DNA from: Lagopus muta
Taxonomy: Eukaryota; Chordata; Aves; Galliformes; Phasianidae
Direction: 5' to 3'
Assembly: GCF_023343835.1 (NCBI RefSeq)
Contig: NC_064435.1
Coordinates: forward strand, 39,332,603-39,396,602
DNA length: 64,000 nt
Below, piece after piece: positions 10,631-25,600 of this stretch (position 1 is the first letter of the stretch; each line of letters starts with the position of its first letter). Below the pieces are notes generated by a model. It made no database searches, was not told where the DNA came from, and saw only the letters and a program-made list of their open reading frames with translations. Position numbers and translations under genes: made by a program.

Positions 10631-13600
10631 AAGTGCCTCATATATTTTTCAAGCCTAGTTATGAAAGCTCTCCATGGCCAATTCTTTTCATAACTATGCC
10701 TAAGTTTCTGATGTTTTTTTTTTGTTTTGTTTTGTTTTTTTTTTTTTTTTCATGAAGAACCCAAATATATTTTTTTCACAAAGAGAGGATTCAACATCAA
10801 GTTATTTTTGAATATCGTGTTGGGGAACTAGAATAGTTCACCATTTTCCTGAGATTATCTTTGTTACCTTTCCACAGAACCTACATAGCTTCCATATACT
10901 TAGATTTAAAGACGTTTTGGGAAATAGTAATAAAAAAAAATCTGCTTTAACTATTCTTTCCCTGCATATTTCCCATGTCAGTGAAGAAGTGAGCATCTAG
11001 ACTTACAATGGGAAGCGTGCTGAAATTTGTCTTTGTGCTGAGAGACCAGCAAGACTTTTTAAAACATTTTGATTAGTTATTTTTTAAGCAGTATTTATCT
11101 TCATTCCTTCACGCTTTTAGTTTACCAGTATGTTCAGATTAGCCTCCTGAATGTAACTAATTCAGATTTAGAATAACATATTGGAAAGAAAATTTAGCCC
11201 TCAAACTATTTAAACTCTGTGGTTAAACTTAAGAGTTCAGTTTTATGCCAAAATTTGTTACGCATCATCAAAAGAAAACTGCACATTGTGCCATGACACA
11301 ATGCTGTTTTAACCATTATTCATAACAAGTTACATTTGAAAGATGTTTGATATTTATTTTACTGTACAGTTGAATCAAAATCACTTTTTGCTCACTTAAA
11401 AAAAATCTCATGAAAGTGCAGAGACAGTTACAGTTGGAAGTCTCCAATTCTGCAAGACCTGCTGTGCCTAAGACTAAACTACTTCAGTGAGTGTAATTGC
11501 AGGTCTGGATTAAAAAAAGGATGCCACAGAAGAATGTAAACTTTGTCCCTAGGAAATGAAAATGTATGCCATGGAATAACACAGGGCTCTTTGTGATGTC
11601 TTTGTCTTCTCCAAGTATTCCTATTAATGTGTATTTTTAAAAGTGTACAGGGATACAAGGAACATGAGAGTTAATAAAAATGACATTTTCCAAAATTATG
11701 ACTACCAAAATTCAAAAATCTTTTTTTTTTTTCCTTATAATAATCATTTTCTTTACTGTAAAGTTGGTGAGTATGCTTTTCTGGAAGTGAACAAGGCAGA
11801 TATATTCTGCTTTCAGAGGCTTAATATAACCAATATTCCAAATGGTTATGGAGTTCACCTTTCTTTACTGTTACTGGGGTGGGCCTGATGTGTGAATAAA
11901 TCACGTATGTGATCTCACTGCATATGTGAGATCCAGTAGTTAGGGGAAAATATATTCTCATAGAATTAGCAAACTGAATGGATTATTTGATATAATTCCT
12001 CTCAGCAGAACATCTATGAATGCCCACTAACTTGTGTGCTGGGAGCAGTATAGATGACATATGTTGCCCAGGCTAGTGGATATGAGACAGGGTAAAGAGG
12101 GGATGTAAGTTTTTCTCCATATCATATTTCTAAAATCTGAGCAATACCCAGTTTGGTAGGACTATCCCACTGATAATCACTGCCTTGGATGGTACAAAAA
12201 TTAGGTGTCAGTACTATCTGCAAAAATGCAATTAGTCCAGGTAGATTTTTTTTTTTTTTTTTTTTTTTTTTAAACACAATGTTTCATGAATGAGTCAAGA
12301 ATGACTTTTCATTAATTATACTGATAGTATTTCAATCTCAGCCATAGTGGTGGGTTGTTAGAGTTAGGGTAGGATGGCTAGATTGCAGCTGGACTTGATG
12401 ATCTTTAAGGTCTTTTCCAACCTGAGCTATTCTATGATTCTCAAATTTTCCATGATAAATTCTCCTAAGCAATTTGATATTCACCACTTTTTGACTCGTG
12501 ATGTACTGTTTCCTGTCATAAGGGTACAGTTCCATACCCCAAAGTTTTATTTCTGACAAGTGCAAATTTGTAACGTTCTTTTCTCATCATTTTCACTATT
12601 TTAAATGGAATGACCCTGGACTTTTGTCTAGGACAGCTGCTACTTACCACAGCTGTTCCTTCCAGAATGTGTTACTTCTGTGTTTGTTCTCTAAACTGTA
12701 AGAGGTCGATGATCTTAGTGCATCTAGTCTACTTCCAGCTTTTGTAGTTTCTTGTTGAAGTCAGCCCAAATGCTGCAGAGCATATATAGTCTTTCAACCT
12801 TCCATTCAAGGGCCTGCATCTGTCATTATGTCTAGATCCTTCATGGATATGATGTCTATGACTTGTTTTGCTGCTGCTACGTTTGTTGTCTTGTCTGCTT
12901 GGGTTCCTAGATGTACTGTGCAGTATGCCTTGTAATAGTGATGCTATTACATAATTGCATAAATAGTGATTTTGGCAAGTGTGTTACCAGCCAGTGGAGC
13001 TAGGCCACTGAATGGAACAGATATGAAATCTAGGATAAGCCAGAGATTTCCATTACCATGGTAGGGAATGTTGAGCCATGGACCAACCCCGATAGCTTAT
13101 GAATGAGCAATAACAAAGCTATTTGCTACTGCAGTGTAATTACTACACACTTTGGATTTAAAAGTACAAGGGATCCATCAGAACAGTCCTTAAAATGAAA
13201 TGTTTATATTAATTTTCAGGGGCCTCTGTTCTTATCTCCATTATGCGTAATGCAAACCAAGGGTCTCAATTATTGGACATGTGCTATGCTGGCATCTGAG
13301 TGGAGAACCCTTGTGGATTTGCAGTAGACTGGACTGCCAGATTTTGCACGGCACTATACCACAGCAAGGGAAAAGAGATGATCTTTGCATATTAAAATTT
13401 TTTTTTTTTGCTCAGCTGTTATGCACAAAAGTGACTTTTTTATTCATTAGGGAGATTTCTTCTGCTTTTCATTTTAGTCCAATTTTGTATTTGAAAAGAA
13501 ATACCCTGTATTTATCATGACAACAGATATTATTGCTAATACGGGAGATATTTTACTAATATGTTCAATTCTAGCCCCAGAAAAATGGCAGGTTCTCATC

Positions 13601-16600
13601 AAATTACACCAGATTTTAACTTGAAGTACACCAGGGCTCCTTCAATGTGTGGGGCAGTGAACAACAAATAAAACAGAAGTTTCACTTCAAAGTAGATCCA
13701 AGTGCTTAACTGTCTGTAATCCAGGAACTATGGCATGCATTTTGAATTAGTCTACCTTGGCGCTGTTCCTATGAACAAACTAAAGGTTTGAAATATTTCT
13801 TTTTTTTTATTTCTTGTAGGCATGAAGTTCTGATTATTATTAAAAAAAAAAAAAAAAATTAAAAAGAACAGCAGGTTTCAGTGTTTTACTAGTATGTTAT
13901 TTCAGGTGTTAATTTACTGAAGGCTCTGAAGTGTAACAATGGTAGTACAGAAGTGTATAGGTTTGCACGACATTTATTGTCTAGTAGATATCTTTTTGGC
14001 CTTGAAAATACACTCCCTCAATTCTGAAGATTATTTTAATTTTTAAATACATGTGTAAACATGGAGAAAAATTTAAAAAGTTGGGAAGTGCAAATGTATT
14101 AAATATATGTACATCCATAGGTATAGGCATGTATGCTTACGTGTACAGTTTCTATGTAGGATGGATAGACTCTGGTAAGCTGCAGAAAGAAAAGGGAGGC
14201 TGATTCCATTTCTAATCTATATTGTCACTGCCAGCTTAGAGATCATTCTTGAAGATGATCTCTCTTAGTGACCAGAAAGTACTTTGGGAGGCAAGAGAGA
14301 ATGTCTCCTCATTGCCTGTGCTATACCAGCTATCTAGAGAACTAAAATTTTCAGTAGTATTTAGTATTTTCCACAATAGTTTAAAACACCTTAAAGATGA
14401 ACAAATAGATGTGTATTTTTCCCCAGGTAGCCTTTTGTAAAATTTGTTTCTTAAACACAATAAATTAGTGCACTCTAATGTCCATAATAAATGTATTCGC
14501 TTTTGGTAAAAACATTCTGTATTGAAGAATAACATTTTTTTCAATTCATTGCTTATATTTGGTTTTGAATATGAGGGAGAATATTAAAGCAGACTGTTAA
14601 AAAGATTATGACAGTTTGGAATGTATGCAGACATAAACAGTGTTAAACAGAACAAGATTTTTTTTAATTGGTAGGAACCAAGTTTTCTGGGACAAGTGTT
14701 CTTTTAGAGTCAAAGATTCAGCAATTAGCATGCACTCCCTGCCCAAGAGACCACAAGTGAATCTTAACTCTATTGAGGAGAACAAGTCAAACATGAATCT
14801 CAAAAATGAGAAGAAATCAGAAGATGCAATAGTGGAAAGCATTTTGCTGGCAAAAGAGCAGCTAATCACTGTTAGCTGATGGTTAGGCATTTCTCTTCAA
14901 TTTAAGGATGCATACTTCATTTTGACACTTGTGAATTAGAGGTTACTATTTCAGTGGAAGTCCTACAGGCACATTTGTGTTTTGGGGCATTTTTAATGTC
15001 GGTCAAGTGGAAAGCATTTGCTCTAGTCAGAGGATTGATTGAATATTGATTACATTTGAGGGTGCGATTTTTCTATGTCTAGGCTATAAACAACATTTAA
15101 CACATGAAGGATCCAAGCATTTCATTGATTAGTGGCCATTTTTATATTATCCTAAATTTTATTATGTCTACTGGGCAAAAAATCCTCAATTGCTCTACTG
15201 TCTTTACTCAGGAGCACCTAAAAATGTGTTTGTTTAATACCAACTTTAACACCAATGGAAAATACTGTTTAGAGTTACAAATTACGGTTGCTTTATGAAA
15301 TTAATACTTTGTTTTTAAAAGACAATTAAAGTGGTGAAGTAATAAAAAAAAAAAAAAGGAGCACAGCTTTGCATGCAAAAAATATGAAAACACTTTTGAA
15401 TTATTTATTGTAAGTCTCCTAGATCTTTCAAGATCTCTTAGGTTGATCTCTGAGGTCAATCCAAGTTAAGTTGGCTAGATTGTATTTTAGGACATGTGCT
15501 CTTGCGATATAGTTTGGAATCTATGGGTTGAAAATAAACATGTTTAATTTTGCATCACTAAAGCAATTATTGTAATGTTCCTTGCAGATCTTACACAGTT
15601 TTAGGGGCAACGTGACAAAAATTTAGTAAAGGCCTTGCTTAAATTGTTTTGCTTTCTACCTGGCTGTGTAATATATAGCTGACAAACAAAAGCAAAACAT
15701 TACTGGAAACCAGTTAGACACATTTTTTTCCCATAACCCTTATTGTTTCTGATAAAGATATATGTGCTTCAGGAGAAGAAACGTTTGAAATGAAGTATTA
15801 GGAAATGTGTGCTCATCAGTATATGTGGCAGCACAAAACTAACAAAAATATTGAGTCCCATTGGATTAAAATAGCTAAGGAAATAGCTGTGATGTTACTG
15901 CTGTAACTGTGATAACGTAGCTACTTCTTCACTGTCATTTTAATGACATAGCATGTCTAACATGAGATGCTTTTTATTTGCTGTTAAAATTTTAAGAATT
16001 GACACTATGTGTGTTTATTTTTATTATTTTTTGTTTTGGTTTTTTTTTAATCACATGCAAGACTGTTCATATCCATGGACACTTACATGAAAAAGACTGA
16101 GTAACCTAGGTCTGTTCAGCTTAGGGAAAAGAATACTGAAAGGGGATCTGATAAATGTTGATAAATATCTAAAGGGAGATGGGTGGGAAATGGATGAAGC
16201 CAGGTCTTTCTTGGTGGTGCATAGTGATAGGAGAAGGAGCAGTGGCCTAAAACTTGAACATAGGAAGTTCCATACTAATATGCAAAAGAACTTCTTTAGA
16301 GTAAAAGTGACAGAGCACTGGAACAGGCTGCCCAGAGAGGTTGTGCAGTCTCCTTCTACGGAGATATTCAAGATCTGTCTGGATGCCTACCTGTGTGACC
16401 TGTTGTAGGGTACCTGCCTTAACAGAGGAATTGAACTCAATGGTCTTTTGAGGTCCATTCCAAACCCTGCAATTCTGTGATTCTGTGGTCATAATATCCT
16501 ACACATAGAAGGAAATAAAGTTTACTTTCATATGCTATGCTTAGGAGAATCTCAGAAACGTACATTTAAGAATGGTGTTTTAATTTTGCTTCCATCCAGC

Positions 16601-19600
16601 AATAGCTTCTTCTGTCTTGGCACAGTCACAATAGCCACAGCTTTGTACCTACATGCTGGAAACAGTCCTGTGACTGGAGCTTTCACCCACAACACTCATG
16701 TGGGCTACTGTAGGCAGCTGTTCATACTAGTGATATGAAGCTTAGGCTTGGTGTCAGCCTCAAGTGGAAAGAAGATATGTAGTGACATCAGTTTTAAAAA
16801 TCAGAGAGACATAAAACGTCCTCAGTTCCAGGATGTGGAAAGAATTTTCTGTAATTTTGCTTAAGGCCAGTTCTTTTTACCTGTCAAATTTTGGCCCGCT
16901 GAAATTACGGTTTGCGTGTATTTTACACCTGCTTATGTTTCTCCAAGGGAAGACCTTGAATATCAATGTCTAAATAGTTCATTGTTCTTGTTGCATTTAT
17001 ATTTATCCCTCAAAATATTTAGATGCCAGTTGTCATTTCTAAGATATATCCTTGCATAATTATAAAGAATAAGATGACCTTAGCCTATGCATGTATATTC
17101 ACTGGAAACACCTTTAAGATAGTGGTTCAGAACAAGCGAGAATCTGTAAGTTATTAATCTATTATGATAGTTCTGAACCTGTTTCAATTCAGACAGAAAT
17201 AGAAATGTTTCTAAAATTAGGATAGGAAATTGAAATAAACATTACCATTTGTATAGCAATCAAATTGGAATCTATTCATCTTTCAGAAAGACCAAGGCCT
17301 GATTAAGCTCTGGTAAACTCAATTGCATTTCTTTTCACTCCAATAGAGTTTGCCTGTGTTCTGAGTTTGACTTGTATGCAGTTGAGCACGTCATCAGCTT
17401 TCATTCAAATGATTTAACTAGTTCATGTATTCCTTTTGATGTATTGCAGCTGTTCTAGTGTTTAATTTATGTAAATATTCTAGAATCTACATTTATTAGC
17501 AGCCTTGGTAGCTGAAAGAGAATACTTGCCTAAAGATTTGCAGAATTGCAGAAAGTGAATTTCCTCTTCACGTTTATCAGAATCTAGTCTCTGTATCTCA
17601 TTTTCAGAGTGATACTGCCTTCAGTCAAGAGCTTTTCAATAACTTTCCAAATATGATTTGGAGTCTCTGGATTCAGCTGTAATATCTGCCTTAATAGTTA
17701 AGTGATTTCAAGTAGCTGATAAATGAATAGAAGTTGTTATTTGGTACAGAAAAAAGATCTCTGAATAGTAAAAATATAGCTTCAGTAAATTAATGCCTCA
17801 AATAGTCAGTCTATATGTCTCATAATTTTTGATGAATTATCCTTTTGTATTTTAATGAACAATTAGCATTATAATACATCTTTCCTCTTGGAAAGAACAA
17901 AATATGTATTCATAACTTAGTGTTCAATATAATGAGAGTTTCATAATACCATACAGTTTGCCATTTGAATTGCTTGAGGAATAACTTAGCCTGCTTATTT
18001 GGATCTCTTAGGGAAAAGGAAAGTTTGCCTAAACTCATCAACAGGTCTGTAATTGTTTTGAGACTTTTCTTTTGCTTTTCAAAATGATTATGTATGTGTT
18101 TTCCGTGTTTGCACATCTGACAGGGGAGGAAAAGAAGAAAAATTGTTATTTTGAATTGCACATAGTGCTTGTCTGTGTTTGTGTTGCTGTTCAGTGGGCT
18201 TGCAGTACAAACTATAGTTGCCAAATTTTTCAAATATAAAACTTGTCAGGATCAATCTCTATTTATATATATTATAGTTCTGATTTCTAGTGTGATCACT
18301 AATTGTAATAGCAGAAAAGTAACCATATACATCAGATTTGGCTTACTTCTTGATCTCATAGCATTTTCTGGTAGAAATAGGGATTTACATACAAGAAAAG
18401 AAAAGAAAAGCCATGCTCCTTAGTGTTCTTTTGCCAAATAAATATAGAGGTTTCCATAGGCAAGGATTAACTAATACAAACATGCTTTCTGAGCAGCTAC
18501 TGAAGAATTACTAATAAACATAATTATAGCTGAGTTCAAGATATTTAACCTGGTAAATATATCCTGTTATGATTTCATTATGTTTGGCTGAAGTCTTATG
18601 AGAGGCCAACACTTCAACCTCATTGTTCAAGTCTTAATGAATTATTGGAAAGTGGCTGATTATAAAGCAATGAATTAGAAGGGACCACAGCATTATGAAA
18701 ACTGCTGTCTTTGATGTTGTTTAGCTCCCAAGTTGACTCATTTTCTTGGCCAGAAATCTTAGTGTATGAAGCTGTACGCCTACCTTGCTGGGCCATTATA
18801 TGCCAGTGCATGTCTACCAGACAAACGTGGTAGGTGGTTATTTAATGTATCTTGTAAGCATTCAAGGAACCTCACATCTTAGAATATGATTCTGCCCAGA
18901 AATGGAACACAACAGTATTTTGGCTAAAGGGATGCTGATCTTCTGAGGCGTCTTATTGATGACGCACCTTGGATGGATCTTCAATTGTGCTCCTTCTGTG
19001 GTATTTCAGAAGAGATACATTAGATACAAAATATTTTGGATTACTTAAAATTAACAAATTTGTTTTTAATTTGAAAAGCTAAGTATACAGGCTAAGAGTA
19101 TTTTGAGTATGGTAACCAGAGTTGTAATCAAGCCAAACTGTTTCACATAAGAAGATGGCTAAGGTTCAGAGAGTGCAAAGGAGGAGGAAATAACATGAAA
19201 GCAGGTTTTGCCAGACAGGTAAAGTCTTATTCATGCTGGGAGAATCTCCAGCTGGGAAAATCCACGGCTGTTATGGCTTTTGTGCCACCAGAATAGAAAA
19301 AAGGGTTAGCTCAGAGTGGAGAATCTGGCTCAAAGAACTTAAAATAAATATCAGATGTCAGAGCTGTGACTTAATTGTTTAGCTAAGTAGATCATGTGAA
19401 TTACACACAGATTGAGGACCTGTTTTTGCTTCTGTTGAAATCAAGGAGAACAGAATCAGGCTATGCTCTCCTTCCAGAGTTTTTCAGCCATCAAAACCGT
19501 TACTTGAGAGTATGACCTTTTCTAGAATCATTTTTATACTAGCCAGAAATCCTAGAGAGCTGCTAGTACACAACTACTTTGTGTTTTACTACTGTAAACA

Positions 19601-22600
19601 AAAGTTAAGACTTCAAGTATTTCCTTGTCTGCTTTTGGTTTTTATTTCAAAATTTGGCATGCAGACAGTGGCTTCTAAGCCTCTAAATATGAGAAGTGGA
19701 ATTTCAGATCCAGGTGTCAGTTTCTGATAGAAGGCAATTTCAAAGACATACACTGAGACATATATGTATTTTAATGCATTCTCAGATTGAAGCTCTGACT
19801 ATCAGAATTACACCTGTGTCCAAACTCAAAGCATTTCAGCATTTTAGAATTTTCTATTAAGTAGAAAAAAAAATGCGTTTAATTATGGAGGCTTTGCAGG
19901 AGAGAGTAAGGAATCAGAAGAAAAATGAAAAGTTGAAAGACTCATTTAACTATAATCAAATTAAATGGGCTCATCTGATAATCTTACATTCAGGAAGAAG
20001 TGAAAGATTTTAGGAGAAGTCTTCACATGTGCAGCTGTTTTTGGAAGAAAGTAGCATGCAGCTGTTACCTGGCTTAGAGCATTCTTGTAGCTCTACTGAC
20101 AGGGAAATATTGGTTAGACAGGTGACAAGACAGAAGAGTATCTTGAAAGATCTAAAGCCAAATTGCAGGCTGACATGTATTTCTGCAAATTCTGGACAGA
20201 TGAATGAATGTTGGTACAGTGAGTAACTGATGACATTATAAATGGAGTAAAAAGACATTACTTAGCGTCATATTTTTGGACATACCTGGAAGATGCTGGT
20301 GGAAATATTCTGATTCAGGGGAACCTTTTACTGCTGATCTCTGCGTTCACGCTTCAGAAGACAACAGAGGGAGGCAGTGAGGAGGGGGCTGGCAAACACC
20401 TCTGTCTCCTGGCCAGACAATGTTCATAATGTCCAAGCTCATGACGATAATAATAATTAAAGTAATACTGTTAGTTCAGTCTTCTATCCAACGTGATTTC
20501 TCTTTCTAAGTATATTTTCTGGACACTTAATGAGCAATTACTTTCTCTTCACAAATGATAAGTTAAGCAAAGGAAAATCAAAGCAAGGGTGGATCAAAGA
20601 GAAGAGGAACAAAATATTATCAATATTGAAAATCCAGTTTACAGCAGGTAAAACTCTCTTCCCCAGTCCCTGTATGCCTATCCCAGCCCTTTAGATGCGA
20701 TTAAATGCTGCTTCTGCAGCTCGGGTGAGTTAGCTTCCTTCAGCCTCAGGTTATGTCCTTCCCACAGCTCAATGCCCAGGCTCAGAGGAGCCAACTGTAG
20801 GGATAATCTGTTGCCCTTAAGAGGGTGTTGAACTGGAGGCTGGCAACCTCTTTCAGGCTGTAAATAGTCATTGCTCTGCTGAGGTAGGAAGGCCTCCCTG
20901 GAATTACTGTTCATGCCGATAGTTGTCTTCATAGCAACGATTGCTGTTAACTATTCCTGTCACTCCCTGCTCCCACTCACAGCTTGGCGGAGACCAGCCA
21001 AAGCAAGGAGACCAAAGGGAGTGCAATGAAGCAAAATGCAATACATGAGTAGAGCATGGGCAGGTAACAGTGCAGATAAAAGATGTCTGGATTCTTCCCC
21101 TAAATATGAGGTCTTTATCATCTTCCCATGGCTGAAAGCTTTTCTACTTCTCAGATTTCTGGAGGAACTTGCCGAAAAGTAGGTTTCCTACCCAGTTTCT
21201 GAAGAAGCGATGTAGGTATGGGTGAAGACAGGAATCCTAGGTAGATGCCCATCTCCTTGTATCCTGTGTAGGTGCCATAAATGATTCAATATGAAAACCA
21301 GATGTTTCCATTCCTGTTTCCCTTACTTTTATTCTCCTATTTCTGGATGTGTGTTCCTGTCACAAGAGCTTTCATTTCTGTATGCTACTATGATGTGTAT
21401 TATAGGGTGAGATAAACTGAGAAAACATGAGCAGTTGTGGTGTCTCAAAGATAGTCCTGCAAATTCAAGTCAGAAAGTTGGATTATAAGAGAAAGAACTT
21501 ATATATGCTTCCCAGGTAGAATCATCATAAAATGAAAAGAAACAAACTTAAATAAAATGTATATTTTATGTATAAAATGTATTTGTTTTGTTTGCTCTTA
21601 TCATTTTGATTTTATGAGTTTCTGTTGACAGACTATTTTCACCTGAGGCACAAAAAAGGCAGACAGAAAAGTTTGTCTCAGAGGACTTTGTATCACCTTC
21701 AATTCCTTTTACTTGTATGAAAGAACTTAGGTGTCTCGCAGATTGTGCTTGAGAGATCTGTATTGTCAAGTGTACCTGAAACTAGCTATAATAGTGTAGG
21801 AGTGTTGACCTGGACACTGCTTTCACTGTGGCCTGTGAGAGCCAGTAGGGATGTACAAGGGTATGGGACTAAAGTTCTTGTTTTCCTAAAAAAGAGGACA
21901 GTCTTTACTTTTGTTTTCTTTCTACCACAGGTGAATAGAGAGGTAATAGCAGCAGTGAAGAAAACATAAAATTTTTATTTTCCCTCATAGTCAAAGAATG
22001 AGGAGCATTTTCTCATACAAATGAGCACATGTGCCATTTGAGACAGCAGTGGATGGCAGAATTATGCTCCTGGTATTTTGGAAAGAAAAATTTGATAAAT
22101 ACAGGCTATTTGAAATATATCTATTTAGTTATGTGCACCAAAATTTAGTTACCTTTCATGAAAACAGTATTTTACAATTTGAAAGATCTAAAAAGGAGCT
22201 AGATAGTAGACATTCTTTTCATAAAAAAATATGATTAAACAAAATAGATTAAAAAAAATAGATTAAACAGGAGAACAGTACTTGTGAATTTGCCCTGTGC
22301 TAGAAGTGTGTAAGGAGCTATGTTCTGAATTAATTTGGGAACTAATCCCATATAATGATTTGGGAATAAATGAAGAATGAAGGAGTTAACAAGAAAACAC
22401 TATAGCAAAAAATGTATTTCTTCTCAGCATAGATGAATGTGTTTTGCATGTCTCACAGAATCATAGAGTTACTCAGGTTGAAAAGATCACAAAGATCATC
22501 AAGTGCAACCGCAACCTAAACCTTCTACCCTAATTCTAACAATGTTCCACTAAGCCATGTTCTTGAACACCATATCCATAATCATCATACATTTACAATC

Positions 22601-25600
22601 TTACATAATCTTCGTGTAATACCTAGCATTTCATTATGAAAAGCTCTATAAGAGTTTTAGCAGAGGGGACTCCTGAAAATATTCTACTGTCTTAAACACC
22701 ATAGGCCATTGCTTAATGGGGATAATGTCAAGCAGATGAGGTGGTTATCTGTTGAATTCAAGCAAGTTTCTCACTTTGAATCATATGGCTGGATCCTACT
22801 GGATTTATTAAATACAGCCATCTGCTACTTCAGGCAACACCACCTAGACTCTTGTTCATCAGCTTTTCAAAGAACCAGAAGGTTCTTACTTAATGCAAGA
22901 CTTTTCTTGCTTATCAGTTAGCAGAGAAAAATAAATATCCATTTTTCCTTGAAATTCTAAGTCATGTTAGCCATTCTTTTTTATGTGTGATACTATCGAT
23001 ATTATGTTATAAAATGTACAGAACATTCTGTACTCTTCTATAAAGAGTGTTGCTAAAGATTATACATTCAACTGAATTAAATCCAGTGTCTAAAGTTAGG
23101 CATGTGTTTTCTTGGTATCCGCCAGACATTCTCAATAATAATAAAGCTGAAAAAAAAATGTAAGTCAGAAACAGCTTCATTATTTCCTTGCAATTGCATT
23201 AAGGAGGTGTTGATGAGTGAGGAAGACTATGCAGCTGTAACTGAGAGTTAAATTTACTATGCTTTGAAGAAGCTGTTCTTATTTGTTTATACGAGCTGTG
23301 CAAAGAAATCATTTGTAGAATCCTTTGTGTTGTGTTTTGTTGTTTTTTTTTTTTTAAATGCTTAGTATTCATAATACTGTAATTTTGGTAGGACTAAATA
23401 GATGCAGTTACTCTCCTATAGACTTCTCATGAATATTAATTCCCCTGGGTTTAAGGGAACTACTGATACAGATATTCTTAGCAGAATGGGCAAGAAATAG
23501 GTGATGTCGCTGAATGGAGACTCTGGAATAAGAATGAATGTCTGGCTTTATGAGTGGTGGATTGACACAGGGAAGAGAGGGCAAAAAAGTAGAAATAATC
23601 AATAAATGCCTGACTGAGACTTTAGAAGCCAGTTTTTCTTTTTATGCCCACCTTTAGCATATTTATATATTGATTTTTTTATAATGTAGTGCTCTTGCCA
23701 GCAGTGACTGACATAGCGGTCTGGATCAGCCATAATGAAAGCAGGTCCTGTTCAATTTTCACTTTACAGTCATTGTACTTTTAAACTGACGGATGTCACA
23801 TCCCACTTCATCACTCAAGTTCCTAAAGAATGTTACAGAATAAAGACTTCATTTTAAATTTGTAACACCAGATATTTTATTCATAACTAAAATTGGGAGC
23901 ATGTGAAAAGATACCAATTACTCAGCATGTGAATTGAGTATATTTTGCCATGCCCACATCAGAAAAATATTACTGGAATGAACATCAGGGAAAGTAAACT
24001 TTCAGTCACCAGTTTAAGTTTAGAAGCATAGACTCAGTCTTACACATGTAAATAAGCATGAAAGCGGAACTAGCATTTAAGTACTTAACTAATGAGGTAC
24101 AATTAAATATCACAGAGCATTCCAAATATTCTCTACAAATAATGTCAAAATACTAAACAAAGGTTTCACGGACAGCAGATTAATCTAAAGAGATTAGAAT
24201 ACTGTTTATGTCTACTCTTGAACTAGAAGATAAATTGACCTAGTCATTAATTATGAATTCTTAATTGCAACCTTTAAGCTCTAGATCAGAGTTTGTATTG
24301 TGAGAATTGAAAGGACGGCCTTGAGGTGGGAATTATGGGGAAGACTACTAAACTCAGCTTCTAGAGCAGAAAGGTATGTGTGAGTACATTCAGCATACTC
24401 TACATTCAGTAGATGGCAGTGGTATGCAATTGTAGATTAATTCAGGATTTTCTCTTGAGCAGACACTCTCATCTATGTGAAAACAAGTAATGTTCTGTTT
24501 ATTTCAGTCTTTTTTTTTTTCCCAGCAAATACTAGGATAGCAGGTCATTTTTCACCTGCTGGAGCAGACAAGGATATAAATGCTAGAAATCTTTGCTAAT
24601 TTACTGTAATCTTCATTACACAGCACTTGGAAACGTCTGGTAAGTTTTGAATTTCAAACAATGGTATTACATAGGGAAAGGAATGCATCTGTCTGGATCA
24701 TTGACTCATTTTCCATCTATGCTCTGTGGAACTTAGTATGTACACATCAAAGTCTCAAAATAAAAGTATTCAGTAAGTGGGAAATGTGTGTGTTATTTAA
24801 CAGAAGTAGTAACATGGTGACGTCCTGGAATACTGAGTACAGAAATAGATTATTTTCCCTTGCCCGCAGGAGCAAACTGCAAATCTGTTGGAGGAAAGCA
24901 ATGTGAATGTTTGTGTGTGTTAACAAACAAATTACTGAAGTAATTAGAAATTATTATAAAGCTTTCAATTATGCAAACTTAGAAAAACCAAAGCAAAAGT
25001 ATAGTCCATGTGATAGAAATCATAGACGAAGAGATTAAAGAATGACTGAATTACATTACCTAAGTAGAGATTTTCTTATATGGCAGTTATTTCTAATACA
25101 ATTAGAAAATGTTCAAAGGTTCATGATTGTTAGTGATGAAAGGATTTGCTCTCTGTTGCATAAAGCAGTGTTTATTCTTTACTCCCTATTGAAAAGTACA
25201 ATAGAAAACACATTAAAAACATCAGTCCATGAGTTGTAACACAAGCACACATTTGTCCTAAGTGTGTGGATTACTTTTGGACATACCTGATTGTCCCTGG
25301 GAAGGGAGTTCAAACATCTCATGCTTTCAGTAATGTACTCTATTTCTCTGATGTATCAGACGCCACCTGATAATCCACAGAAACTTTAAAATCTATATTA
25401 ATATGGCTGTTCTTTTCAGAATAAAAAGTGATACCATTCCAATTGCAATGGAATAGCAGCATTTTAAACTCTGTTTCCATCATAGTCAAAGCTGCTGGAC
25501 ATCTCCAGTTTTGTAGATAAGAACTTTGTCCTACCTAGACCTAACAATAAAGGTTTTAATCAAGTTGGTCACAGCCAAAGTTTAAGAATGAATGAAAGTA

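Noticed and set aside
20678..20940. Slightly GC-richer block with a minus-strand frame and an X-box-like gttgtc..agcaac
   Set aside because: The motif arms do not match the RFX consensus well and the frame has no recognisable domain.
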